Shown one piece after another: positions 35,401 to 47,900 of a stretch of DNA of 64,000 nucleotides. How positions within the stretch are numbered: position 1 is the stretch's first letter; the number at the start of each line of letters is the position of its first letter. Origin of the DNA: Calycina herbarum. Taxonomy: Eukaryota > Ascomycota > Leotiomycetes > Helotiales > Pezizellaceae. The stretch lies in the NCBI GenBank assembly GCA_001414485.1, contig LLEY01000186.1:51342-115341 (forward strand), read 5' to 3'. Both the position numbers and the translations under genes were made by a program. The notes beneath the pieces were generated by a model. That model was given only the letters and a program-made list of their open reading frames with translations. It did not search any database and was not told the origin of the DNA.

Positions 35401-37553
35401 AGGGCCGGGTTAACAGGAAATAGACACCCGTTGCTCACGACACACCAAAAATAAAAACATTCTTCTCTCACTCTTTACAAAAACAAAAATCTTCTTCTTC
35501 TTCTTTACATTTAGCCTATCGGAGCGTAATAAACCGACCAGAAATGGTGTCTGAGTTTCCCTAAGATCTTCTTTGGAGAGTCTTAGGTTTTTGCTATTTT
35601 TTCCCTCTATACAACTACTACTCTTGTTTTCTTTATAGAAACCAACCAGAAATGGAAGAGTTTTTCCTCATTGGACTTGTCATGGTAAGAGTGTTGCGAT
35701 ATTCGACTCGTAGGTCTTTTGTCATTTTTGTTCTACGAATAGATATGGATTGGGATTTACTCCTCATGGTTTTTGTAATCTTCGATCTTAGATTCTTCTT
35801 CTAATAAATCGCTGAGACCATGCAAAGATTTTTACCTCGTATCAAATATTTTCTTCAGAATGATGATTGTGTTGCTCAACACGCATACGAAGGCTTGGGT
35901 CGACTTTTGATTTATAGTTGTTGTAACTCGGGGAGAATAGCTCTGGGAAGACGCAGGGTACAAAGGATTAAGGAAGAGTGTCTTGGAAAATGATCCGACA
36001 TTCACATTTAAATCTAAAAGAGAGAAGCACGCAACCGCTGGGCCAAGGAAAGGGTGCTTGGTGTATCATGTTCATGTGGATTCAGGCCAGACTCCCGAAC
36101 GGGGCATACGGCGTCGAAGATAAACCCCCCATGTCAATGGACTTTGATGGCAGTATGTTAGAAATAGACAATGAAGCGTGGACCTTGAACCTGTTGGCGG
36201 CCTCCTTGTCAGAACGGGCTTAAATTAGAGCTTAAAACCATATTTTCAAACTGATGTTCGGGGATTGCTGGATGTATCTATGCAAAATAGCAAGCGAGCC
36301 AACAGGCGGGTTGGGAGCACTGGTTCAATCCTGAATGATTCGCAGTGGAGCATGCTTGAATTTGTCTTCAAAATGTGATGGGACAGGAATAAAAGAGTAC
36401 AGCTGCCCATGGCGCGTGCGGCTCCATAGATTACTGCTCAATGGAAAGATTGGGAAAACTACCTTGGCTGCTGAGTGTGGGTAGCGCTTCCCAAATTCGA
36501 AAGGGGCGAGGGGTGTATATTAAGAGAGAAGGAGCAACCAAGGTGACCAGGTGAGCGAAGTATGTGGATCGCCCACTCCCATGTCTTTAGGTCGTTACCC
36601 AAGCTCGTAGTGAAAGCTTCAGGGAGTCCCCGCGATTTAATTGTGTCGCGCCACTAACCAGCGTCGTCACGTAGTTTGACCTTCATAACGTAGTACCTAT
36701 ACGATAACTTCGGGTTATGTTACTCCCGCCGTTTAGCTGCCATTGGTTGAAATACTTCACTTCGGCCTATATCTTCATTAGTAAAATACACAGGAAACAA
36801 AGAATAGATGACTTACATTCAGAACACTGGGCAGAAAGCACCTTTCGTCAACACTACTTTCTGATCGTTGCAATGCTATGTTTAACTATACAGTCAGACT
36901 CCCCTTGTCTGTACCAGTCTAAGTTGTTTTTAATTGCTTACGTCGGGTGCCCAGATGCTTCGGGTACTAGCATGAACATCTCGATGGAAAATATGGATAT
37001 GTCGTTGCGGTTTTTACTCTCTTTACAACAACAAAACGACGTGAAGGATGTCGAATTGGCAAGACCTGGAACATTTCTGGCATCAAGGTTACCTCGAGTA
37101 TATTATAGGGGGAGAAATCCATCTAGAATAAACTTGCTTAAGAGGTACAGAGAAGGTGGTTTTTGGGGGGCGATACAATAGGCGGAGGCACTTGGGATGG
37201 AATTGAGAGAAGTAGAAACCCTCGATGTTGGCCTGAAGGGACCTGCAAGAGTCTAGACCTTGGCTAGATACCTTGACCCAGGGTCACACGATTTGCATGG
37301 AAGGAACGATCGACGGGCCGACACCCATGGACTGTAGGAAGGAGGAAAACTAGGGGCTACTACACTTCTTAGGCTGACCAGTCCCTTACTCCCCTCCACC
37401 TCCGAGTCAACTTTATTATTCGTCTTTATTTTCCTTAACTTTGGCCTGCTCAGGACACGGAGCTACGAAGATTACTTCAGGTTAAGGATCGATGTCGAGA
37501 GAGGGATTATAAAAAGGGAAAAGTAAAATAAGAGTACTACATGACGAGCCTAT
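32464..37553. other. 5.1-kb region without a supported gene
   Basis: Upstream DNA of the 30859-32463 gene followed by AT-rich sequence. Open frames up to 154 codons occur (36717-37181 plus; also 33836-34042 and 33664-33942 plus), but none carries a domain, signal peptide or closing splice structure. A TCACGTG element lies at about 33275, some 810 bp upstream of the gene to the left. Confidence 0.45.
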
Positions 37554-38581
37554 TTACAGCTTCGCACTCGTCTTCTTCGTAAACTCAACCTTATTGACAC
37601 AAGTTCCAACACCCTCTAGACCAACCTCAACAACATCCCCATCCTTCAACCACACCGGTGGTTTCTTACCCATCCCAACACCCTGCGGTGTTCCAGTAAA
37701 GATCAAATCCCCAGGTAACAAAGTAGTTCCTTGACTCAAAAAGGCAATTGTCTTCGCAACACCAAAAATCATATCGTTCGTGTTGTTATCCTGCATCGTC
37801 ACTCCATTGACCTTGGTCGAAATTCTCAAGTTTTGCGGGTCTTTGATAATGCTACTGCTTACAATGCCAGGACCGTATGGCGCCCAGCCGTCAAAATGCT
37901 TTCCCAGGGACCATTGTCCACCGCCGTGTTTGATTTGCCAGTCTCGGTGGGAAACATCGTTGCCGATGCTGTATCCCAAGACATAGGAAAGGGCTTGTGA
38001 TTCTGAGACGTCGGCGCAAGGTTTACCAATAACGGCGACCAGTTCACATTCATAGTCTAATCCTTCGCCTTGCTGAGCTAGAGGATGGATCAGTATTGTG
38101 GAAGTTGGACCCGACAGGGCAGTCACGGGTTTATACTGTTGTCGTCAGACTTGAGGCTGGTAGAAAGGTGGGGTGAGACTCACAAATAGGATTGGGAATT
38201 TCGGGATTGGCATATTCGACTTAGAATTCAATTAGCAAGCAATTCCAAGATTGAATCTTGGAAATATTACCTCTTTTGCGTGTTGCTCATAGTTGAGACC
38301 AAGACACCGGACTGTCTTCACATCTTCCAATGCCAATGGTGAGAGTAACGTTCGGATGTCAGCTAGCTGTTCGGTGACATTGTGTTTTCCAAAAATCTCT
38401 CCAGTAACGACCTTTGCTTGCTTGGCTTTCGAGATGTCGGTTACTCCTTTGGGAAGGATTGCATCTCCATAGTAAGTTTTTCCGTCTTGGGCTAAGAATC
38501 TAACTAGACGCTGGGGGAAGTTGAGTTGAGGTGTATTCAAGTCGATTTTGAGAGTTCTAGACTTACGGAAAAGGTCGGCAT
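37554..38581 (-). CDS. Fumarylacetoacetate hydrolase (FAH) family enzyme
   Basis: Four exons (38581-38567, 38510-38271, 38219-38184, 38135-37554) with introns of 56, 51 and 48 nt give 290 aa. The first exon codes only MPTFS and the third only 12 residues, so automated models may miss both. FAH-superfamily enzymes are divalent-metal-dependent hydrolases, decarboxylases or isomerases acting on acylpyruvate-like substrates. The metal-binding pattern is present: YECELVAVIG (E126, E128) and GYSIGNDVSHRDWQIK (D156). KHFDGWAPYGPGIV, GDLIFTGTPQGVGMG and LKDGDVVEVGLEGVG are further family signatures. The length suits FAHD2-like or hydroxymuconate-isomerase-like members; the substrate cannot be told from sequence. 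Confidence 0.9.
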
Positions 38582-39385
38582 TATTCTGGGCTTTGAAGTT
38601 CTCGTAGATTGTTCTATGTTGATATGATTTTGATGCACTGAATCGACTCTAAGGTTGTAAAGGAGTGAGAGGTAGAGGGTTGAAATCGATGCCGTTATCG
38701 GCTTCTCTTCGGGTCATTTGCTTCCGAGGTTCAACTGATGTACAGGGGTATCTCCGGAGATATTTTGCATCACGTCAACATATGAATAGCATCATTTCTA
38801 CAAGTACCTAGGTTTCCCTCAACAATTGACAAGCAATCTTAACGAGCTTAGGCATCATGAGGCACTCGGGGTTGCAGAAAGAAGTGCTGGCACTATATCG
38901 AACTTGCTTGAGGGAGAGCAGGAAGAAACCTCTAGTGAGTAACCTTAGCGCAATGTGCTGTGAATTGAATTTGACATCGGCTCTAGGATACCAGATCTCA
39001 CTTCGAGTCTTATACAAGGTGTGCTGCGGGGCAATTCCTAGTTGTCTATTTCCCGGGCCTTTTGCTAACTACTTGTAGAGCGGAGTTCCAAAAGAGCATT
39101 TCCCTCGACAAGAAGGATTTTGGCGCCATCGAATATTTAATGCGAAAAGGTCGGCGACAATTGGATATGTATTCTTCACCAGGGATAAAGGATATCAGAT
39201 AAAGGTGAAACTCGGTGCTAGAAGAGCCCATGGAGGGGTCTCGATAAAAGTTGAAAGTGCAGAGGGAAGGAGCTACAGGATGACGACTTCCAATATGTTC
39301 GACGGCCGGAGTATTGTGCAATTCAACCACTCCCCTATGATCCATACCTACCGAATATCCCATGCATCTCTAAATCGAATATATA
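38582..39385. other. 804-bp divergent intergenic region
   Basis: It separates the FAH gene (minus) from the large basic gene (plus) and should hold both promoters. The open frame at 39205-39504 overlaps the start of the large gene in another frame and looks like a shadow. Confidence 0.5.
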
Positions 39386-42300
39386 ATGTCCTCCTTCAAC
39401 ATTCATTGGAGGGGGTGTCCGCACCGAAACCTACCTCGAATCCCTTCCACATCGATACGCCGTTCCTCGATAGCAAGTCGAAGCCTTGCCCGGACTGCTG
39501 CTGAAGATGTGATGCGGTTACCATTAGGGACGGCTCTAGAGCACGAAAGGAGAAAACAACGTTCAAAGGTCCGCAGTAGACGCAGCAGGAGTTCTCGATG
39601 TTCTGCTACAAGTCTATCCCGGAGGCGGATTTCCCACAGAACGAGCCGGAATACACACAGCTTCGAAAAGCAACTTTCTAGGATCTATCTCAACAAGCTT
39701 CATACTCAGGATCCAAGATATAAGACTTCTGCGAGGCAACAAGGGACAAAACCAGTGTCAAATGTCCCCACTGGGTCCTCGAACGATACCGTCCTGTACC
39801 TCAGCCACCACGATAGTGCAAGAAGCTCCACTCGTGCTTCAAAGAACAAAACAAAAGAATCCAACAATGTTTATTCAATCATGCATGTTGCTGAAGGATC
39901 TGGCTATTGGACTTCAAGTAAACCCGCGACACGAAGTAGGCGTTCCCAGGTCTCGGACAAAACCAAAAACCCGGAAGCAATACTTGGTGGGGAATATGCA
40001 CACACAGGACCTTTGGAGACTGCAAACCCCCAGAAGGAAATACCCCGTCGTCAAAATGAGTGGTGCCGTTCTTATGATCCAAGGATTGATCCTCATTGTT
40101 TTACGGATGGTGGAGATGAACGTGGGCAATCGATACCAACTCCATGTAACGACCAAAAAGCCTCAACCGCAAAGGCTTTGCCAATGCGCAAGAGTCCGGA
40201 TGCTGACGATACGTGGGAAACCATCGACTCCACTCGATTCCTACCAGACAATACGACTTCAAGTAGTCGAACCATGACATCTGTCGTTCCAAGCCTTATC
40301 TCAAACTCCCCATTTCGAACTCGAAGTGAGGCCAAAAGACTGACAAGATTTACGAAGGAACTCGAGTTGCACTACACAGCTGTTAAATCTTTGCCAAAGC
40401 AAAATCTCTTGCTCTCGCCGTCTGCTACAACCGTCTCTGCACACACGGTGACACCGCTTGTTCCATTCCATGCAGAGTTCCAGTCAGCTGGGCTCGCTGT
40501 AACGTCCACAGAGCAACGGGGAATTCCCAATTCGGAGCCCAATGTAAGAAATAAGAATTCAAACTGCTTGAGCACGGTTGCGGATAGGCGACCAAAACAA
40601 GGCTATGGACATGATGGCCAGAGGTCATTTGCGTCCGGGACAACTGGGACAACAGTACTAGGATTTACTCCACCTCACGAAAAGACTTACGGCCGCTCGG
40701 ACCAAAGCCGCGCTCGAGGAACGTCAACCGGCTCTGGTTTTACAGCCGTTGGGTTCACACCTCCTCATGAAAAGATGATGGCGGCCCCAGTGCGACAAGC
40801 ACCTATGCCTCCTCTAACCTCTACAGCAAGAGCACCTCTTCCTTGGTTCGACAAGGATGAGAAATCACCCAAATCTCCACTCTCTCCCGCCAAAACGAGT
40901 ACTATATCGGCACGGCCAATGAGAAAACAAGATTCTAAGTCCCTACAATTAGGCGAAACGTTCCAGGCTCCGCCAACTGAATATGGTACGTAGATTCATT
41001 CGGGGGTTTCCAGATTAGGATGCTAACACTCCGAAGTTCCGGTCTGGATGCCTCGTCTATCGACTGGTAAACAATGGAACTCTGTGAAGAACAACAATAC
41101 AGCTATATCAGAGCGTGGCCCGTCTCAAGTGCCCCCACAGCGAACAGTCACAACACAAACTGATCCACTTGAAGTCAATTATAGACAAGTCGCAACTCAA
41201 ACCATAGGCAGCGACTTAACCAATTACAAACGCAATGAAGCGATGTCAGACAACCAGGATGTCGTAATAAATCGTGCCAAAAGAAGTAATACCTTCCCCT
41301 CTGAGGCAGCCAAATGCGACAAAAAATGCAATCGAGGAGAAGCCAAGGCTGTCGAAGCACCAGGCTGGATAAGATCTCGTTTGCCCTGGGAGCGGACTCG
41401 AAAACCGCAGACTACGGCGAAAGAATATACCACCGGCCCGGAAATCGTTTATTCTCAATACCAAGAGAGGACAAATGAACGTCAAAAGGTGCGAGCCAGC
41501 AATAGGAGCTCAGACCTACCTCAAGATATCCCAAAGAGTGGGCGGGTTCTTCATGAACAGCAGCTTGGTACAGATTCATCAGGGCTTCGTTGCTCTCGGT
41601 GCATAACCCCGATGGATGAAGACGTTGAGAGTATAGATGGACAGGCTCAATCAAACTCGTCTCGAGAACCTCTATGCCCCCAATGCTCTCCGTCAGTGTA
41701 TACAGCATATGCTGCATCACCTCGACGAGCCCAATATTCCCAGTCCCGGCAATCTCAACAATCGGCAAACCAGGGTTCCTCAATGAAGCTGGCTGGACCC
41801 GACGATGTACAGTCTTTGGAGAAGGTGCCTGAATCGAAAACCGATGATGAGAAGGGACATGAGGATATTTTGACCCATCTCAAAAATGCTGAGCACTCAG
41901 TCACGGAATATGCTAAGATGAGACCCGTGGTTGATCCAGTAAAGAGGTCTTCAATGCCGCGAATATGGCCAAGTGCAACAACCTCCCCCGATTCCGGAGG
42001 TGAACTTATGGGATATTTCCCACCCTCGCAGTCAAAATCTCAACATCAGACTCGTCATGGAGGAACCGATGTCAATCCCAAACATGTCACATCGCGAAAT
42101 CAGACAGGTGGGACGCGACATTACACATCTGAGACCAAGAAACATCAGCAGCATCATGGTCATGTCAAGGCTGGAGCTCAGCAAAACCCAAGCTTAAGCT
42201 CAGAGTCTCGCGAGAAGCCTAATCGATCAAACAAACCCAGCAACCAGCAAGTCTTCCACGGTCTACAAGTAGCCACGGCAGCTGCGTGTGATGAAGACCT

Positions 42301-42607
42301 CGACAAATGGATCGCAGACATCAATGGCTCGGGGGTTCGACATTTCCTCGCGGATTTGAGTAAGTTTGAACCACTGGGTGTCAACACTCTTGCAGCAGTA
42401 GCAAGAAAAGCTGCAAAGCAGAAGAATGAGCAAGTCCGTATCTGGGAGAAAGTTAGGGAAGAGAAGTTGAAGAATGGCTCAAATGAAAATAAGGATGGGC
42501 AAGGCAAGAAGAATCAACCCCGGGAAATGGGGAACGAGGCTGATGGTAAAGACGAGAAAACTAGTGATGACTGGCTGGTGGGCGACTTGGGCGTGAAGCA
42601 GAAATAA
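39386..42607 (+). CDS. Large, basic, mostly disordered protein of unknown function
   Basis: Two exons (39386-40985, 41037-42607) joined across a 51-nt GTACGT...GCTAAC...AAG intron give 1056 aa. The N-terminal ~100 residues are extremely Arg/Ser-rich (RSRRSRSSRC). Most of the protein is low complexity, rich in Ser, Thr, Gln and charged residues. Two ordered points stand out. GFTPPHEK occurs twice about 30 residues apart near residues 427-464. A pair of CxxC motifs (LRCSRCITP and LCPQCSP, about 31 residues apart around residue 720) could form a small zinc site. The C-terminus has a helical, probably folded stretch (DEDLDKWIADINGSGVRHFL). The start is the first Met of the open frame and is uncertain. 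The Arg-rich N-terminus would suit a nuclear or nucleic-acid-binding role, which is inference. Confidence 0.75.
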
Positions 42608-43500
42608 ATAGGGGGGGAGGAGTCGTGTATGTCGGTCCTGTATGAAGTTTTGGCTAGGGTAGATGTTTCTATGGGCTCAATCGAGATTGCATAGATGCTG
42701 CGACGCTCATTCACGCTCTAGTCACTGTCAGTCTCCTCGTGTTTCCAATTCTCCCAGTCTATTTCAGAATCCCCTTTTATTTAATAGCTTTTCGACGCCG
42801 ATATTCATGATGCCATTCTTAGCCCTCCCCGTTCGCGGACCTTACGGCGACGGAAAAAACGTCCGTATTTCCACCTCCCAGAAAGCATGTTACACTTGAA
42901 TGCAAACCACAACACGGTACTTAAATACAGCTAAACTTTCTCATACCATTAACTAGCTATTAGTGAATCGTTTTAGATGTTTTTGTTATTTTTCAAGCTC
43001 TTTTGGGCGTACTGTTGGTGTTTTGGTGGGTGTAGCACAAGGAAGGCACCAAAGTTACCGGTAGTTCAAAGAGGCAAATAACCATTTTATTTACAAAGGA
43101 CAAGCTTTTCTCTTTTGGACATTTTCCTCGGGCTTCATTTAATGTTAGAGAGAAGCACGAACTTCGAAATCGAGAAGTGAGGAATTAGAGTTGATCGCAA
43201 TGGCGTGTCGCCGAGATATGGAAAAGGCGCTCAAGTCCCCCACGCAAGTCATGACGAAATATACAATTTCTTTCAAACCCCTTCTCAAACTCATTCGTCA
43301 CTGTGTCATATTCTCCCTGGTTACACTTGAGAATTTATTCTATGATATGTTTTGATTTCCTCAAAGCTTTTTTCATTCTGCATCAGCCATTCTTCTACCT
43401 TCAATCTTGCGCCAGAACCTCCCCCAAAAGGAACCGGCAAATTTCATGGCCATTGTCCCGCCTGCCTATCACTACCAGTCTTAGGCTCATATATCGTAGA
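42608..43500. other. 893-bp intergenic region
   Basis: No gene. At about 43405-43425 it contains, in reverse complement, a segment (TCTGGCGCAAGATTG plus a following AGGTA) also found downstream of copy D near 58930, so 3' flank of the A-E family was duplicated with the gene. Confidence 0.5.
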
Positions 43501-44766
43501 TCATTGTGTTTCATGCTCCGGTATATGCGCGGGTTCCTCCTGTAGGACTTTCTTCTTAATTATTTCGGAGATATTTCTCACAATTGCCCTTTGTCGTGGA
43601 TGGTTGGTCTCTATCCGTATCTCGAAGTCCTTCAACCCCCTGAGACTCTCTAGCCCTCAATGGTTTCTGAGTTTCCTGATACATTTGTCAAAATACCAGG
43701 AGGTAACGGTAAATGGAGCACCTGGTTGAGCCCCGTCACGGTAGACCACTTTCTCACTAGGCACGATGACAACGTGAAAGGCCTCTAGGGAGTCCATACT
43801 CTGTATCATTGGCCATATGGGCTCTATGGCCATTATTTGTGTGTACCAGTTGAGCTTGCAGTCCATAGTGATATCACGGATGTCATTTCGGTGATAGGGG
43901 TTGATCACTGAGAGGTACTAGTTGTCTAGTTAGAAGAGTTTGAGTGTAGAGAGCATAAAAAGGAGAAAGTTTGGGGAAGAGCTAGGCGAATAAACTAATG
44001 AGGTGCAGTGTGACTGAAAAAAAATTGGTGCGAGTGCGTATTGAATTGAAAAAATTCCTCTAAGGTAACTTAAGGTTCTTGTGGTTTTTCTTCCAGGTAA
44101 ATGAGGAAAGACGAGGCAACTTATGTTCATCATGCTGTCTGAAGTGATGAAATGGAATTCTTTAAGTCGATAAAGCAATGCAGCACCGCATATATCGACA
44201 TAGGCTTGACGACAGAGTGTATACAATGCCATCGTCACTATTATTTAGATTAGATAAAACCAAGTCTTTTATGGGAAGGATTCAGCAAAAATACTCACAG
44301 TTACCAAGTTCCCTACTGCCATTAGTAAACTTGTCTAGCCATTTCCGAGGTATGATGCAGCCATCGATAGCCTTAATAACATGCTCCTAAATCTTCGATC
44401 GAATTTCAGTAGAAAGTTTAAACATTCCGCTACTTTGTGAAGCAATCATGCTAGCCCATCCTAAAGACTACCATGGAATCCATTAGCTAGCTAGACTAAT
44501 AAGGTAGAACAAAACTTACATAAATGCCAGTTTCAGGCGTAGCAGCTTCCTTGCAAGTAACTTTCTTTGGGCGGAATCCCTTTCTTCTCTTACTCGCCTT
44601 CTGCATTTCAGTCGGAGAAGTTGTGTTTTTTAATCAAATCAGCAGGTGCGTGTAAGAGGGAGCTTGTGTGAGTTGGACTAATCATGAAAGCATTAAACCC
44701 GGGAAGTTTTCGATGAAGGGCCGGAGGCTTAGGTTCCTTCCCCAACTCTTTCTTGGTAGGCACCAT
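43501..44766 (-). pseudogene. Copy A of a local gene family, inactivated
   Basis: Its exons correspond to copy B: exon 1 44766-44683 ending LPGFNAFM, then VTCKEAATPETGIY (about 44522-44565), SLGWASMIA... (about 44300-44476), LYTLCRQAYVDICGAALLYR (about 44125-44235) and a last exon from about 43917. Several lesions are visible. The donor after FNAFM reads AT where GT is expected (44682). The conserved TGG of the ELRxxIWE motif is TAG (44389-44387). The donor after DSMMN reads ATAAGT (44124). A TGA interrupts the last exon at 43659-43657, after which the frame continues with RGLKDFEIRIE. The first three are C-to-T changes on the plus strand. The N-terminus differs from copies B and D. Confidence 0.8.
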
Positions 44767-45199
44767 TCCTGCTGTTGTATAGTCCTGGCGTTTGATATGG
44801 TGCTGTTTGGTGGTACTGAGAATGAAGACAGTAGTGGGTGCTTTATTGCCATACATAAAGGTAGATGTGAAACATCAAACTTCCGAAGACTTCGAGATTC
44901 ATCCAGCTTACCAGCTTTTCTCGTCTCACGTAGCATGCTCTACAGTGATCTAGTACTCCACAAATCCACACCTGAGAATACTTGAACTGAAAAAGAGCAA
45001 CTTAGTTTAGTTTGCCTGCGCATGGAGGGCCGGACTCAACTTCATCTAGGCTTCTGGAACTATCTTGACATGTCAAGTTAACTTGAATTGCCACGCAAAT
45101 GAGTGTCGACAAAACTCTTTCAAACGACCTAAGCGAGGAAGGGGAACACAATTAACGAGATTACTTCTAGTCACTTTCAATTAGACACTCTAAATCAGA
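44767..45199. other. 433-bp interval
   Basis: It lies between the 5' end of copy A and the 3' end of the beta-galactosidase gene. Nothing else is seen. Confidence 0.5.
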
Positions 45200-47158
45200 C
45201 TAGATACACCCCAAACAATCTTTATCCGGGTTATTTCCCCATACCCTCTGCGCCAACCCTTTCCCTACCATCTGTCCCTTCACACGATCCGGCTCCAATT
45301 CCAGAACCACAACACTATTCTCTTCGCCTGGCCTCAGTACGGTGCCGGGCAAGTACAAAGACTGTTGAGGTCCTACTCGCCAATATCGTCCTAAATTGAA
45401 ACCGTTCACCCAGACATTTCCCTTTACACCAGCCGGGAAAGCAAGATATGTATCCAATTCCATAAGATTGGTAAAAGATTTCGTAACGTGGAAGGAGCCC
45501 CGATAGAAAACAGGGGTGGCTTGAGAGGAGTTGTTGACAACAAGGATAGGACTCCTGACACTGTTGATAAAAGAAATGTCCGAGAGAGGAAATGTAAACA
45601 TGTTCCAATCTTGAAGCACTGCCTCTCCAATTGTCACATTACCCACGACGCCCTTGTAAGGATCTGTGACACGATTCTGGTACGGAGTCCCTCGCGAATA
45701 GTAATTTACTCTTCCAAGATTCTCAACAAGGAGCTGGAGTTTGTCACCGATTCCAAGGGAGACATTGACAGCTGGGGGGTTCTTGTATTGGCTGTCGATG
45801 ACGCCAGTTCTATTACCGTTCACATAGATGATAACTCGATCCCGAGCATGGTCTCCTGGCTGAATAACCCCATTTACGGGGGAGGTGATCGTGTGCTCAT
45901 AAAGTGTGAATCCGTAATCTTGACCCAGAGCTTCCATTGTCATTGGTAACTTTCCACTCGTATTCTTTCCCGGTATGTCAAAGAGACGCATTGCCGGCGT
46001 CAGCTTGAATTCGGGCAAATCCATCATTGGAACATTTGGAGGGACATCCGGAATGCTTCCCACTTCTACATATTCCTGAATCGTCTGCCGGAACGTATTG
46101 TATGAGTCTGTAATTCTACCACTTTCGTCAAGTGGGGAGCCATAATCATAGCTAGAAGTCCATACTTTCGTCTGGTTCTGCCACAAAGCACCATTACTAA
46201 AGCCGAAGTTTGTACCGCCATGAAACATGTAGAGACTGATAGAAGCTGCTCTCGTTCCAAGAACATAGTTAAGATCGTTAATGAAACCTGTGATAGTATC
46301 ACCTTGAGGATCATTGTGCGGGTTGGCCGCTCCCCATATATCTGGTGCCCAAGTGTAGTACTCGCCGTCGAGAAGAGGTCCCTTTTGTGAAGGATCGGTT
46401 ATGTACTTTTCAAGGGCATCAAATCCGTAGGGGCTACCGTCAATTTCAGCAAGGACACCAGGGACGGACCCCCCTTCCAGTGTCCAATCCTCACTTCCAT
46501 CGTTTGTGTAAAACACGGTTCCATTGTCAAATGTCGTGCGAAGGATATCAAGGAGCGCTGTAGTATAATTGTGGTCGTTTCCATAAGAGCCGTACTCGTT
46601 TTCCACCTGGACCATCAATATTGGGCCCCCGCGTGTGGACTGTAGCTCGCGAATATCGACGGCAAGCCTTTCAATGAACCTCCTCGAAGCCTCCATAAAC
46701 GACGGGTTGTTTGCTCGTACAACCATGCCAGGAATGTTTGCCAACCAAGCGGGAAACCCGCCCCAATCCCTCTCTCCACATATGTATGGCCCGGGTCTAA
46801 GCACAATCTTTAACCCTTCTTGTTCAGCAATTCGAAAGAATTCTGCAATGTCGTTCTCGTCTGTGCTGACCCAATTTCCCTGCACCGGCTCCAGCATGTT
46901 CCAAAACGCATAAGAAAATATGGTATTCAGACCCATCGCTCGTGCTTTCTTTAGTCTGTCGCGCCAGTATTGAGGGGGTATTCTCTGGGGGTCCATCTGC
47001 CCCCCGATGATTTGATAGGGCATGCCATTGAGGAGGAAATCCGTTTGGTTGTATGTGAAGACTGGTGTTTTTAAGGGCGAGGTGGAGGTTTTGATTTGAG
47101 GAGCAGAGAAGCCTTTCGATACACTGGAAATCAGTAGGAGTGCATTAAGAAGCCGCAT
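45200..47158 (-). CDS. Secreted GH35 beta-galactosidase
   Basis: A single exon of 652 aa. Residues 1-18 form a signal peptide (MRLLNALLLISSVSKGFS). GH35 enzymes hydrolyse terminal beta-galactose by a retaining mechanism. The acid/base glutamate sits in VQVENEYGSYG (E188) and the nucleophile glutamate in LLDGEYYTWAPDIWG (E266). GLNTIFSYAFWNMLEPVQGN and GLKIVLRPGPYICGERDWGG complete the (beta/alpha)8 barrel; GGTNFGF is also typical. C-terminal jelly-roll domains end with VWVNGFNLGRYWRVGPQQSL. At ~650 residues it is of the short, animal/bacterial-like type and not the ~1000-residue LacA type of Aspergillus. Several N-glycosylation sequons are present. It probably degrades plant or host galactans outside the cell. 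Variant active-site loops (SYAFWN, EYYTW) may alter specificity. Confidence 0.95.
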   Translation of the reverse strand: MRLLNALLLISSVSKGFSAPQIKTSTSPLKTPVFTYNQTDFLLNGMPYQIIGGQMDPQRIPPQYWRDRLKKARAMGLNTIFSYAFWNMLEPVQGNWVSTDENDIAEFFRIAEQEGLKIVLRPGPYICGERDWGGFPAWLANIPGMVVRANNPSFMEASRRFIERLAVDIRELQSTRGGPILMVQVENEYGSYGNDHNYTTALLDILRTTFDNGTVFYTNDGSEDWTLEGGSVPGVLAEIDGSPYGFDALEKYITDPSQKGPLLDGEYYTWAPDIWGAANPHNDPQGDTITGFINDLNYVLGTRAASISLYMFHGGTNFGFSNGALWQNQTKVWTSSYDYGSPLDESGRITDSYNTFRQTIQEYVEVGSIPDVPPNVPMMDLPEFKLTPAMRLFDIPGKNTSGKLPMTMEALGQDYGFTLYEHTITSPVNGVIQPGDHARDRVIIYVNGNRTGVIDSQYKNPPAVNVSLGIGDKLQLLVENLGRVNYYSRGTPYQNRVTDPYKGVVGNVTIGEAVLQDWNMFTFPLSDISFINSVRSPILVVNNSSQATPVFYRGSFHVTKSFTNLMELDTYLAFPAGVKGNVWVNGFNLGRYWRVGPQQSLYLPGTVLRPGEENSVVVLELEPDRVKGQMVGKGLAQRVWGNNPDKDCLGCI

Positions 47159-47900
47159 AGTACCAGATTAGAATATGGAAATCAGACTCACGAGTACTAA
47201 GTATCCAGAGGACGTTCAGCCGGTCTTTCTATATGATCCATCACTGATAAGAAAAAGTTAATTGAATTCTAGGAAGGTTTCTAGCCTCATACAACGTTGT
47301 ATGAGTTGCGCCAGAAGAGGGGCAAATGTTGGGAGTGGGGTTGAATACCTCGGTAGATTCCCTCAGCTGCCATCAAAGTTGCGGCCTGAGGCAGCGCACA
47401 TCCAAATCAAGGTCAACTCTTTAAGCGAATCCCTTTTTTTTTTGCTGTTGTCACTTCAATGTACGGGTTCAGAGGCGTCTTGGAGAGCGTTTGTAATTAG
47501 AGAAAATCAGATAGAAACAGGTTCTTAAGCAGGGCTTCAACGGTGCCTTTCGTTTAGATAATAATATTTATACTTGATAAATATTTTCTATCTCAGAGAA
47601 CAAAGAAATTAATACAGAGGTATATTAAGAGGTACTTTTGCAAAGAGTAACAATTTTGAGAGTTCGTTTTTATGATTCTCAGTATGATCCACTACTACTG
47701 CTTAGTGTTTAAAAACCATCTGGTTTTGGCCTGTCTCTAGGATCTGTATTCTGTAGAAGGAGTGTAGGCTATTCCTTAAAAACTCACAAATCGAAACATG
47801 TTTAGCACGTATCAGACATACTCTACAAGAGACTATCAAGATTAGTTATACTATTATTGTATGCGACAGATAATAATCACTGTTAGAGATATATTGGTTT
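47159..47900. other. 742-bp AT-rich intergenic region
   Basis: The 5' flank of the beta-galactosidase gene and 3' flank of the HET gene. No gene. Confidence 0.5.

Noticed and set aside
36717..37181. 154-codon plus-strand open frame
   Set aside because: No recognisable domain, intron or signal peptide, and it sits in AT-rich DNA; length alone is not enough.
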